Below, one piece after another: positions 46,740 to 57,502 of a stretch of DNA of 64,000 nucleotides (positions within the stretch are counted from its first letter, which is position 1; each line of letters begins with the position of its first letter). Where the stretch lies: assembly GCF_037975245.1 (NCBI RefSeq), contig NC_092573.1:4525501-4589500 (forward strand), written 5' to 3'. The notes under the pieces were generated by a model that saw only the letters and a program-made list of their open reading frames with translations, did not search any database and was not told the DNA's origin. The DNA comes from Apostichopus japonicus (taxonomy: Eukaryota > Echinodermata > Holothuroidea > Aspidochirotida > Stichopodidae). A program made the position numbers and the translations under genes.

Positions 46740-47485
46740 TCAAAGCTTTGCCATTAAGGGACTATGCACCCTGTTTCCCATTTTGATGTAAGCTAGATAC
46801 TCATCCAGACACTCTATATATTCTACAGTATGATCCTTCATTAACTCCACATGTTTAGAATCTGTCCACTTTTGTAGCATAACCTGAATGCCTCGATCTT
46901 CCCAGGCGCGAGCGATGCTCTCTACCGTTTTTGGGTCACTCATCCGGTCCACTGTAGAGTATAGGAGCAAACTTGATGTCAGAAATGGATTGTCATAGAA
47001 CAGCTGTATAGCGTCGTTGTAGAGATCCACTGTATGAGATTTGGTCAGATTAAAATATGTTAAGATAGTCCCTTGTATCAGCTTTTCTAGGGCTACATTG
47101 TTTGCTACAGTTTTTGAAACTCCCAAAGCCATTTGCTTAACTCCTCCACACACAATGCTGTCAAAGATGTTCCCCTTGACATGGTCTCTGAGGTAACTAG
47201 TGTGCTGAGGGTTCTGAAGCGCTGCCATAACGATCATCGTATAAAGGTAGGCTCCAATAGACATACCATGGACGACTAGATCGCAATCCACCTCTGCCTG
47301 CAAATATTCCAAAACCTCTTTGGAAAGAGAGAATGCGCTCTTTGGCCAGACAAAATATTTGACTTCGTTCCAGACTGTCAAGACGTTGAAGCCTCTGTGC
47401 GCATAGACGTCCTCGAATCGACGTGCAGATTTTCCAGTGACAGTGATCCATGGTAAAAATAAAACTATGGGTGTCTTTCCCCTTT
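46740..47485 (-). CDS. TMEM53-like terminal exon (hydrolase-fold core)
   Basis: Acceptor GTATTCTTTCAG followed by 746 nt to the stop. It holds nearly the whole DUF829 domain in one exon, including VVHGMSIGAYLYTM and the final KHVELMKDHTVEYIECLDEY. Confidence 0.93.
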
Positions 47486-49785
47486 CTGAAAGAATACAAA
47501 CAGGAGGGAATTGATTGCTCCATTACAATAATTGTATATATCTTGAGTCAGTAACCTAACCTCAGGTCTACTGATATATAAAAGTTAAAAACTGACATTT
47601 GGTTGAAATCAAATCCACCAGACCGAGACAAATCTTTTAAATGTCAGAAGTCCCTTGCAAAATCTATGACATTAGAAGTTTGTCTTTCTGGATGAGATTA
47701 AACTAAATTAATTACTCAAAGTAATTAAACTGTTCGACGTTTTTTATCAAATCAAACAATATTAGCAACCACTCAATAATCCATTTCCCTTTTTATTATC
47801 TTACAGCTTGGTAGTTTTAAGTAATATTTGACCCTGATGATACTACGAAGACCTCTTTGCAATGTGTACGATCACTCATTTACAATTGCTCAGCTTCCAA
47901 ATACAGTACATCACATATACTGTAAGTAATAACACAGGAGGACTAGGCATAACAAGAGATCTCAAACATAGGACCACCAGTACTGGTTCTGTAGTTGTAT
48001 TCAAGTAATTTAATACTGACTCCCCACCACAAAGTGGAATACTCCTGCCAATTCACTACACAGTGTTTGATCGATAACAGCACAAACATGCTCATTGTGT
48101 GAAATGCTACACTCACTATCATATAAACAGTGACTTTCACAACCTCCATTAGCCTCCTCCAAGTTGATTGAAACTTCAACTGCAGTGTGTCGACAAATTG
48201 CTTAGCATTTCCCTCTGATTTCATTACAATTAGTTGTCAATAACTTATTTGTGCATGATATTGTACTAAGAAGCTTAATACCACATACTGTACTTACATG
48301 TGATTCCTACACCATAGTTTACTGTAAGCTCAACTTACAACTGTTACCACCACAATGTGCATAATAACACACACCCTTACAGTGCCATTATTCTACCTTC
48401 AGCTAAAATGCAGAGCTGTGCTTCAAAACAACAATGCCATGATATGAAGTCTCCACAGATGTTTATATTGTGATCTAAACTGGTCCCTATATAGGACAAT
48501 CTATGCTATCTATGGTCCCTATTGGAGCATGTCCTTGAGACCTTAAAAGTCCTATCATGCCTTTCTGAGTGCACTAACTAACTTCAAATTATTCTAATTG
48601 TTTCAGCCTACCAGATGATATGCCTTGTTACCCAGACCTATGAACATGAGCTCATACTACAGGTTATACTACAGGTTTTTATTGAGAGCTGCCTGTCTCT
48701 TTGTGTACACATGTATGTAAAGTTTATATTCACCCGTTTCTTCCGGGTGGTACTGATGGTAAATCAAATGCTGGGTGACTTTGGACACTTTTCTTTCAAG
48801 TGGTGCCATGGACGCCATGTGCCTGTTCTGCTCTCGACTCACAGCTGCTTTGAGAAACCCTGAAGAATTCTGCTCAAAAGAAGCAATGTGAAAGTTAGTT
48901 CACGGCTGCCAGAACTTATATTACTGTACATAGTGTAGCAGGACAGTAAGATGTACAGTGAACAAACGAAAAACAAACAAGAACAGAAGGAACAATCAAT
49001 ATCAAGTTTAAAGCTGAGAATAAGCAAGACAAATGATCTATAGTTATTTGTAAAAATAAATTTACTGTAAAACTTGAGTCAATCACTAAACTTCTATCAG
49101 GCATAGACATAATTTGGTCATATTGAATCACTGAAAGTATTGCCAGGATGAAAGAAAGAAAGTCAGGTCTACGTACAGCCGATTATTTGCTTGAGGTAGA
49201 GCACTTTATTTTGAAACAATTTCATATAGATTAAGTTTAATATTGTGTCCACCTTAGGTCAACTCAAGCAGTGCGATTAGTAGTATTAGGATATTCCCAA
49301 GGAATGTCTGGATTAATGATTCATTATATATTGAATTAACAGTTAAGGAGGTCAAATTTTGACCTTGCATGGTCAAGTCTTGATAGGGCTTCAACACAAA
49401 GGAAAACAACAATTAATACTATAGCTAAATATGGACAGTACAACAAGAAGTATATATTTACTAAGTTATTGAGCTGAAATTAAAACACAATTTTAGTTCT
49501 TTTTGAGAAAATAAATGGGGCAACACACAATATTACTCAATTTATGGTAGAATGATCAGAAATTTAGCAATCAAATACAATCAGAGAATTTTGCTTACCT
49601 GCACTGATGGAACAGGTCTGCTGCTGGATAAACAATTTATGCTGGTAGGATGAAAAATCTTCTTCCAGTGTTGATATAGTGCTGGTCTCATTCCTAGTGC
49701 TACTTTGCTCATTGTGACAGTATCTTGCAGTACAGCACAGTAGTTTGGCTGTGAATCCTAACTCACTGCACACACTGGTCTGCAT
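46740..49785 (-). CDS. DUF829 / TMEM53-like alpha/beta-hydrolase-fold membrane protein
   Basis: Best model: 49785-49599, 48214-47978 and 47485-46740, phases 1 and 1, giving 389 residues. The last exon is certain: KTPIVLFLPWITVTGKSARR, a nucleophile elbow GMSIG (Ser about 217), the acidic residue region near SDPKTVE, and a C-terminal WTDSKHVELMKDH with the expected His. This is the DUF829 (TMEM53) family, whose vertebrate member is a nuclear-envelope protein; its enzymatic role is not established. Exon 2 adds a hydrophobic segment (VTVYMIVSVAFHTMSMFVLL), a probable membrane anchor. Exon 1 is supported only by phase and splice signals; its start could lie further upstream. If instead the ATG at 48224 is used without exon 1, the product is 330 residues. 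Confidence 0.85.
47978..48214 (-). CDS. TMEM53-like exon 2 (membrane segment)
   Basis: Acceptor ATGAAATCAG, donor ACTG|GTGGTCC, 237 nt. Encodes GNAKQFVDTLQLKFQSTWRR, a hydrophobic helix, and ends LLEYNYRTST before a split Glu codon. The donor is not strong, but phase with the next exon is correct. A start ATG at 48224 overlaps the acceptor and would be used if this is the first coding exon. Confidence 0.7.
49599..49785 (-). CDS. TMEM53-like exon 1 (tentative)
   Basis: Ends in a strong donor TGCAG|GTAAGCAA in phase 1, matching the phase-1 acceptor of 48214. The same frame gives MQTSVCSELGFTAKLLCCTA from an ATG at 49785. A second frame in the same interval is also open from an ATG at about 49715 to the donor but in the wrong phase for exon 2. 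Confidence 0.45.
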
Positions 49786-51312
49786 GTAACAAAGTAAGTG
49801 CAAAGGAAAAAAAAAAATTCTGTATCAAAGAAGAATCAACAATGATTTTGACTGCTTGTACTGTATATCTTAAGTATGTTGATCTTCAGTAAATATGAAC
49901 AAGTCTGGGAAAGATAATTGATATATTTACTTTTAGTAGAGGCTGGTTGTGTAAGACTACTAAACTAAATTGCTATTAAATTAATTCTTTCCAGTAATAC
50001 TCCTGGCTGTGAATGCAGAAAAGATGGGAAATTGTGAAATTTATTTAATTCTTTGTGGTGTAAACATTGAACTTTGTATGAGGTAATGGGTCCCTTTAAA
50101 TATGTTCAGTACACATAAATGTGCTTCCTCAGCGAAGTTCTTTAAAAATAATAATAATAATATAACAACATCATTAAATACCAAGAAATTTAATGTTCTT
50201 TTTCTCTCTCTCTCTCTGTTCATGCAGATGTTGCATAATTTTCAACAGTTGTGGACAAAATTTGCATCATATAGCTGTGCAACGTACAGTGTACCATTTG
50301 AAGCATGAGAAGTAGGCCTGAATAAGATCTACCCGGTTTTAACTATGTACCACCACCCTACATTATATTCATGATGTTGGCCAAGCTACCTTATGCGTCC
50401 AGAATTCACTTGGATGATCGTAAATAGGTTAAAATACTAACCTTTGTTTTTATGCATGCATAACAAGTTCAATACAAAAGTTCTAGAAAGAATAATAAGG
50501 GGATATTTCTTTCATTCTTAAAAAAAAATAGCAGACGTGAGTAAGCTTGTAATTATACACAAAAGAGGATTCTTTGATAGTGATGATTTGAACAGAGCTT
50601 TGGAAATAAAATTTCATATCATATCATATTTAGACTTCACCTTTGTGCAAACAAAATTGGAAGACATGCTAGTAGGCCTACACTTTAAGGTATGCCCCTC
50701 TTTATTTCTATGGGTATGCCCCATTGCTATGGTAAAATCATGTCATTTCAAACGTGTGTCATAATAAGCTAGGCCTAGGTCTTTAACAGATATATTTCAC
50801 TGCACATTTCATTTCAATTTGCACTGCTCTCTCAAGCAGCAGTCAATTGTCCACTGCTGTTGGTGACCAAAGGTGGTGTTCGAAACTGCAAGCCCCCAAT
50901 GACAAAAATATATCCAGGTAGGATAGAACTAGGCCTTCATTATAGTGTCCCCACTAAACATGTACGCCTAGCCTACTATGGTAATGCAAGATCACTCTGG
51001 CTATGGGCCTGGCCCGAGATATAGCATTAACACAAAACGTTTTTGGATACAATGCCTAATTCGCACCATTCAACCACATAGTCTCAATATCCAAGAAGGG
51101 AAATTATTGTTCCATACATTGCTCACTTGTTCAATTTAAATCTCTGTTCATCTGTGTCTAAAGTGTTCTTACCTTTTTTTCAGTTTGCCACTGAAGAAGA
51201 TCCTGCTGGGCCCAATTGTCAGGCCCTTTTAACTTTTATATATTATTATTATTGCCTCAAAAACATACGTAGGATACGGTATTGTGGTGGTCATAAATTG
51301 GCTTGAATCAAC
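49786..51312. other. Intergenic between the TMEM53-like gene and the transposon cluster
   Basis: AT-rich. Near 51187-51235 there is a fragment related to the 47-bp arm of the 15803-16065 element (GAAGAAGATCCTGCTGGG ... GTCAGGCCC ... ACTTTTA). No gene seen. Confidence 0.5.
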
Positions 51313-51328
51313 ATGCATACGCTTTCTG

Positions 51329-51578
51329 GTCACTTCGCCCAATAACCATTTCGCCCAACTGCCATTTCGCCAAACTAGCATGGTCATTTCGCCCGGAAGC
51401 AGGACACTTCGCCCAACAACCATTTCGCCCAACTGCCATTTCGCCCAACCTTACCATTTCGCCCAACCAGCCTGGTCATTTCGCCCAACCAGCCTGGTCA
51501 TTTCGCCCAACCAACCTGGTCATTTCGCCCAACCAGCCTGGTCATTTCGCCCAACCAGCCTGGTCATTTCGCCCAACC
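51329..51578 (+). repeat. Minisatellite array, CATTTCGCCCAAC units, forward
   Basis: About a dozen units. The first ones are shorter and variant (CACTTCGCCCAATAACC, CATTTCGCCCAACTGC), then regular 22-bp units joined by CAGCCTGGT. The array spans the outer element's left end (to 51394) and copy 1's left end (from 51395). Open frames across it are repeat artefacts. Confidence 0.92.
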
Positions 51579-52328
51579 TTGATTAAATATGATACTTCAA
51601 AAGGAAACGTTCAGGAATTGTTAACGTTACAGGATACAAACCGAATATTCAGGAAACTTGAGGATCGATCAGTGTGTTAGGTGTTAAGGAAACTTGATGT
51701 CGTGGTTAAATTGATTAGGCCTACTTATGTGATTACATATGTGGTTACATTGATAAAGTGGTTACATTGATTAAATATAGTACTTCAATATTACGGACGG
51801 GTTTTATATATATATATTTTTTTCAATTTAATAAGGAAACGTTCGGGAATTGTTAGTCAGTAGGATGGATCAATGTTTTAGGGGTTAGGTTTGATAGGTT
51901 TTTATGAAGACCGATTCCCCTGTGTTTGTATAATAATATAACTTCCATTGTATGCGTAAACGCCTAAAGTAGTGTAATCCTCCCATTATACCCGAAATAA
52001 CTGCTCAGACTCCGATCGATATCGAGCGGACCTCACTTTTTTATTTACCTATTACGAAGTAACCTAACCCAAAATAAATCAAATTGAACTAGTGGAAAAG
52101 AAAAAGTAATATTATTCTGACTGAATATTAGTAAAAATAAGGTTGGGCGAAATGACCAACACGGTTGGGCGAAATGACCATGCTGGTTGGGCGAAATGAC
52201 CATGATGGTTGGGCGAAATGACCATGCTGGTTGGGCGAAATGACCAGGCTGGTTGGGCGAAATGACCAGGCTGGTTGGGCGAAATGGCAGTTGGGCGAAA
52301 TGGTTGTTGGGCGAAGTGACTAGAAAGC
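51395..52328 (+). mobile_element. Foldback-like element, copy 1 (nested)
   Basis: Starts GGAAGCAGGACACTTCGCCC and ends with the inverse of GCTTTCTAGTCACTTCGCCC. It is flanked on both sides by ATTTCGCCC (51386-51394, 52329-52337), a target duplication lying inside the minisatellite of the outer element. The left array of about 180 bp points one way, then about 560 bp of AT-rich interior, then the right array of about 190 bp points back. The interior is close to that of copy 2 (55941-56455) with small differences. No ORF besides repeat-driven frames. Confidence 0.88.
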
Positions 52329-52409
52329 ATTTCGCCCTACCAGCCTGGTCATTTCGCCCAACCAGCATGGTCATTTCGCCCAACCTTGTTGTTCATTTCG
52401 CCCAACCTT
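52141..52409. repeat. Minisatellite array, inverse then forward orientation
   Basis: Units read GTTGGGCGAAATG to 52328, then flip to CATTTCGCCCAACC up to about 52409. The flip point is the copy 1 end and its ATTTCGCCC target duplication. Confidence 0.92.
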
Positions 52410-52772
52410 TTTTTTTTACTCATATTCAGTCAGAATAATATTACTTTTTCTTTTTCACTAGTTCAATTTGATTTATTTTGGGTTAGATTACTTCGTGGTA
52501 GGTAAATAAAGTGATGTTCGTTCGATATCTATGAGGCGCCATGTGTGACAAAATTATATACCAAATATATTGATTATAACCCCTCATATATATTAGTTAT
52601 GCCGCAATATATATAACTTACTCGTACACCTCATATATATAGGTTATGCATAACCTATTTACATTATGAATAACATATATATCACAATAAGTCATATATA
52701 TTTGTAACTATAATCAATTTGTATAATATAGGTCCGTACGGCTTTCCGTATAATTTTGTCACACTCGGCGAG

Positions 52773-52812
<40 letters not shown>

Positions 52813-52924
52813 TTATGGACACGTGAGCAGCACGCGAATGAGCGGTGCCATGTTAGACACTTGTGATACGTGGGCGGGGCGTATGCAAATTCGGCAAAGC
52901 GCTGCAAAGTAGCTGGACGAATAT

Positions 52925-54186
52925 GCCATTTACACACTGTACTATATAATACTATTACTAGCCTAAGTAGTAAAACTAAAGTTACACCTATAGGTCATCG
53001 CCATGTCTAATTTGAGTGAACACGATTTTTCGTCTCTGGTAGAAAGGTTGGTAATATTCATGACATCAGCACCAAAATCAATAGGGATCATATACCGCGA
53101 GGAGCTTAATGAGATATTGTGACTATGGCCCTGTGTCACAGACATATCATTTCACAAATCATTTCACACATGTCTGGACACATAAAATACTTCATGAGGT
53201 TAATATAACATTGTGGAAAAATGTATCACATATGCACCAAAAGGACATGGATCATAGTTGAACTCTGCATATGTTGCAGTCTGTATGACCTAATTCTTAA
53301 TCATTCATTCATAATGTTCATAACCATAATTTAAACATGTAAAATAGCTGTATGCAACTTACCATAGATTTGCTTCCAAAATCTAGAGTGATTCAAATTG
53401 TAATGTGATTATGTTATGATTATAGTATTTACAGTGCACAAGTCCAAATACAGAAAATATGAGTTTTTAAATAATTCCTTTTAGTGATGTACTAGAAATT
53501 CAAGAAGCATTACATTGCCATGTCATACCCATTGAACAAACACGGTACGATAGCTACAACTTATCTTTACATCTTGTCCTGTATTCAGGATAGTCATACT
53601 TTGGAACGGTTTTTATTTCCAGCAAAACAAATAAATTGTTCATATCTAGAGGAAATGACTTGAGCAAACATATGTGATGTATCAGATACGCCGAGTCTAT
53701 GTTCTTTAATAATTTTAAATTACCTAACAGGCGATCTAAACAAAATTTGGATTCCAATAATTCATATTTCAGGATAAACTAATACCCTTTTTAATGCATA
53801 AAAAGACTTCTTGTGTATGTAAACATGACGACAGATCTGTTTGCTCAATTATTTTGATCTGGGCATGTGTAAGTTGTTTAAAGGTGAACTGGACTGAAAT
53901 GAAATCCATTAATTACCAATTCTGAGTGTCTACATCATTTTCTGCAACCAGTTCTCTTACAAGTAAGCGAGTTGTGGTATACAATTGATACCCATGGCTT
54001 CCAGCGTCCTCAAGTGGATTGCCTGTTTCCCTCAGTATTGCAAGTTGATCTCTTCTAAGTGAATACTGAGTTTCGGGCACTTGTATTTCATGGTCTACCT
54101 ATACGCAGGTGGATCTCCTTCTGGGTAAATCCCATATAATTCCCAATTCTCATTTCTCTCAAACACACTCTCAATACCAGTGTAAG
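52925..54186. other. Central loop of the long-inverted-repeat element
   Basis: 1.26 kb of AT-rich sequence between the inverted arms. Only short open frames (for example 53554-53757 minus, 67 codons) and no recognised domain, so the copy is non-autonomous. Confidence 0.6.
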
Positions 54187-54355
54187 ATATTCGTCCAGCT
54201 ACTTTGCCGCGCTTTGCCGAATTTGCATACGCCCCGTCCACGTATCACAAGTGTCTAACATGGCACCGCCCATTCGCGTGCTGCTCGTGTGTCTATAACC
54301 TATTTATATATGAGCTCGCCGAGTGTGACAAAATTATGCGGAAAGCCGTACGGAC

Positions 54356-54467
<112 letters not shown>

Positions 54468-54719
54468 GATTATAATAGCAAAATATATGACTTACTATGA
54501 TATATATGTTATGCATAATGAAAATAGGTTATGCATAACCTATATATATGAGGTGTACGCGTAAGTTATATATATATTGCGGCATAACTAATATATATGA
54601 GGAGTTATAATTAATATATTTGGTATATAATTTTGTCACACATGGCGCCTCATAGATATCGATCGGAGTCTGAGCAGTATTTCGGGTATGATGGGAGGAT
54701 TACAATACTTTAGGGTGTT

Positions 54720-55317
54720 ACTAAAACGAATGACAATTGCGTTACACATAACGAATGACAATATGTTGTACACACTAAAAAATTGCGTTGACTAAAACGA
54801 ATGACAGTAATGACAGCACAGACATTTGCTTCAACCGGATATCACAGTTCAGACTTTGTGGGTATCTAGATCTAGTAAAGTACGGACAAGATAAAAACGC
54901 ACATTACAGTAAGCGAAATTGTAAGTCTGATTTTAAAAAGTAAAATTTAACATCATTTTTCCGATATTAATTGTTAGAAACTAACAATACTATAATCTTG
55001 AAACGGCTTCAGTTATCTTTCTATATAAATCTACAGAGGTAAAAAGCACAGCACTAAGGCGCATTCTCACACAAAAACTCTCCCTGTGGTTTCTATCCGT
55101 AAATTACACTAAAAACCTGCAAGCACGTTACCCACGTAACATGCGATTTTCTTCAAATCATTTTTGCGCAGAAAACCAATAACCAACCGCATTTACTCCA
55201 CTCCGTTAATCATTCTATCTCTTCTTAACACTGTCCTTCGTTGTCATTCGTTGTCATTCGCAAATGATAATTAACCCTGTACAAAGTCAATTGTCATTCG
55301 CTGTCATTCGTTTTAGT
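54720..55317. mobile_element. 598-bp element with ACTAAAACGAATGACA inverted ends
   Basis: Both ends read ACTAAAACGAATGACA inward. Several further ACGAATGACA motifs lie just inside each end, all pointing outward-in (about 54751, 54800 on the left; 55240, 55250, 55292 inverted on the right). The interrupted host sequence TTTAGGCGTTTACGCAT survives intact in the sister copies. The flanks here read TTTAGGGTGTT and GGCGGTTACGCAT, consistent with a degraded 6-7 bp duplication. No ORF. Confidence 0.75.
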
Positions 55318-55735
55318 TTGGCGGTTACGCATACAATGGAAGTTATTTTATTATACAAACAAAAGGGGAATCGGTGTTGAATAATATCACCTTTTCTTTT
55401 TCACTAGTTCAATTTGATTTATTACACTACTTTAGGCCCGAATTCCCGAACGTTTCCTTATTAAATTGAAAAAAATTAAAATATAAAACCCGTCCGTATA
55501 ATATTGAAGTATTATATTAAATCAATGTAACCACTGTATCAATGTAACCACGACTTCAACTTTCCGTAATATTCGGTTCGTATCCCGTAACGTTAACAAT
55601 TCACGAACGTTTCCTATCAAACCTAACCCCTAAAACACTAATCCATCCTCAAGTTTCCTTAATATTCGGTTCGTATCCCGTAACGTTTACAATTCCCGAA
55701 CGTTTCCTTATTGAAGTATGATATTTAATCAACTT
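55318..55735 (-). repeat. Interior of the outer foldback element (partly duplicated)
   Basis: Reverse complement of the copy 1/2 interior (for example CGTTTCCTTATTAAATTGAA and CCCGTCCGTATAATATTGAA). The join from CTAGTTCAATTTGATTTATT into ACACTACTTTAGG near 55425 brings together parts that are about 100 bp apart in copies 1 and 2, showing an internal rearrangement. Confidence 0.7.
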
Positions 55736-55736
55736 A

Positions 55737-55940
55737 GGTTGGGCGAAATGACCATGCTGGCTGGTTGGTCGAAATGACCAGGCTGGTTGGGCGAAATATC
55801 CTGCAGGCTGGTTGGGCGAAATGGAAGCAGGACACTTCGCCCAACAACCATTTCGCCCAACTGCCATTTCGCACAACCTTACCATTTCGCCCAACCAGCC
55901 TGGTCATTTCGCCCAACCAGTCTGGTCATTTCGCCCAACC
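55737..55940. repeat. Minisatellite array, inverse then forward orientation
   Basis: GTTGGGCGAAATG units up to 55822, then forward units from 55823. The flip marks the left end of copy 2. Confidence 0.9.
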
Positions 55941-56644
55941 TTGATTAAATATGATATTTCAAAAGGAAACGTTCGGGAATTGTTAACGTTACAGGATACG
56001 AACCGAGTATTAAGAAAACTTGAAGTCGTAGTTAAATTGATTATATATGTGATTACATATGTGGTTACATTGATAAAGTGGTTACATTGATTAAATATAG
56101 TAATTCAATATTACGGACGGGTTTTATATTTTTTTTTCAATTTAATAAGGAAACGTTCGGGAATTGTTAGTCAGTAGGATGGATCAGTGTTTTAGGGGTT
56201 AGGTTTGATAGGTTTTTATGAAGACCGATTTCCCTGTGTTTGTATATAATAATATAACTTCCATTGTATGCGTAAACGCCTAAAGTAGTGTAATCCTCCC
56301 ATTATACCCGAAATAACTGCTCAGACTCCGATCGATATCTAGCGGACCTCACTTTTTTATTTACCTATTACGAAGTAACCTAACCCAAAATAAATCAAAT
56401 TGAACTAGTGGAATAGAAAAAGTAATATTATTCTGACTGAATATTAGTAAATATAAGGTTGGGCGAAATGACCAACACGGTTGGGCGAAATGACCATGAT
56501 GGTTGGGCGAAATGACTATGATGGTTGGGCGAAATGACCATGCTGGTTGGGCGAAATGACCAGGCTGGTTGGGCGAAATGACCAGGCTGGTTGGGCGAAA
56601 TGGCAGTTGGGCGAAATGGTGGTTGGGCGAAGTGACTAGAAAGC
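55823..56644 (+). mobile_element. Foldback-like element, copy 2 (nested)
   Basis: Starts GGAAGCAGGACACTTCGCCC and ends with the inverse of GCTTTCTAGTCACTTCGCCC, flanked by a perfect GGCGAAAT (55815-55822, 56645-56652) within the right minisatellite array of the outer element. The left array is short (about 115 bp), the interior is 55941-56455, and the right array about 185 bp. It has the same orientation as copy 1 and opposite to the outer element. Confidence 0.9.
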
Positions 56645-56735
56645 GGCGAAATATCCAGGCTGGTTGGGCGATATGGTAAGGTTGGGCGAAATAGCAGTTG
56701 GGCGAAATGGTTGTTGGGCGAAGTGACCAGCTTCC
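56457..56735 (-). repeat. Minisatellite array, inverse orientation
   Basis: About twelve GTTGGGCGAAATG units: copy 2's right end to 56644, then the remainder of the outer element's right array to 56735. The last two units are the variant CACTTCGCCC type that caps each element end. Confidence 0.92.
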
Positions 56736-56743
56736 ATGCATGC

Positions 56744-57457
56744 ACTGACATAGGGCTCATGGAAATTTGTACACGACACTATAAACCAAAGTAAAGGTGA
56801 AGGCTGACTAACAAATAACAGTATACAGTAACACTAACAGTGCTACGATTAACAATTAGTTGCTTGAAGAACCGCCTTGGTTCGCCGCCTTGGCCTATTA
56901 CGCTATGCATGCTATTATGTGTAGTGCAATTAGGTCATGTACACATACGAACTGGGAAGATCAATATGCCAACTTGTACTTCGTTTGCATGTTAACCCAT
57001 TTAGCAGTACTTGTAACTACAAGGGCAAGGTAACCTCGCGTTCTCGTGTGATAACTGGTGATCATTTTAATTGCTTGAAATAGACACACCTCATTGTTGC
57101 AAATTCTGAAGTGATACATGAGAAAACTGACGTGGAACTTCTGACAAATGTTGACTTCTGCTCTTCGGAAGTCGATCGCACCATATCTTTGACCTTTTGT
57201 ACGTTGTAGAGACAAGTCAAGAAAAAACCCCACAACTTCACACCATGGTTGTGTACGAAACCGGCCCGGGCATTTTCACTTCGACCGTTACTTACAAAGT
57301 GATCGCCGTCCTCGGGGAGTGTCTAAGGGGAGGGGTGCCCCTCTCCCCATTGAGATTTTTGTGAAGTTAAGGAATGCCTAGATGCAAAATTGTGCTATAT
57401 TTCTCAATTTTGTAGGTTACAATATTCCTTTAAAAAAGACCCAAAAATAATTTTCCA

Positions 57458-57502
<45 letters not shown>

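Noticed and set aside
51284-51680. Open frames of 100-125 codons encoding HFAQPAWSFRPTSLVISPNQ-like repeats (also at 52045-52383 and 56361-56760)
   Set aside because: They are translations of the CATTTCGCCCAAC minisatellite in several frames on both strands, not proteins.
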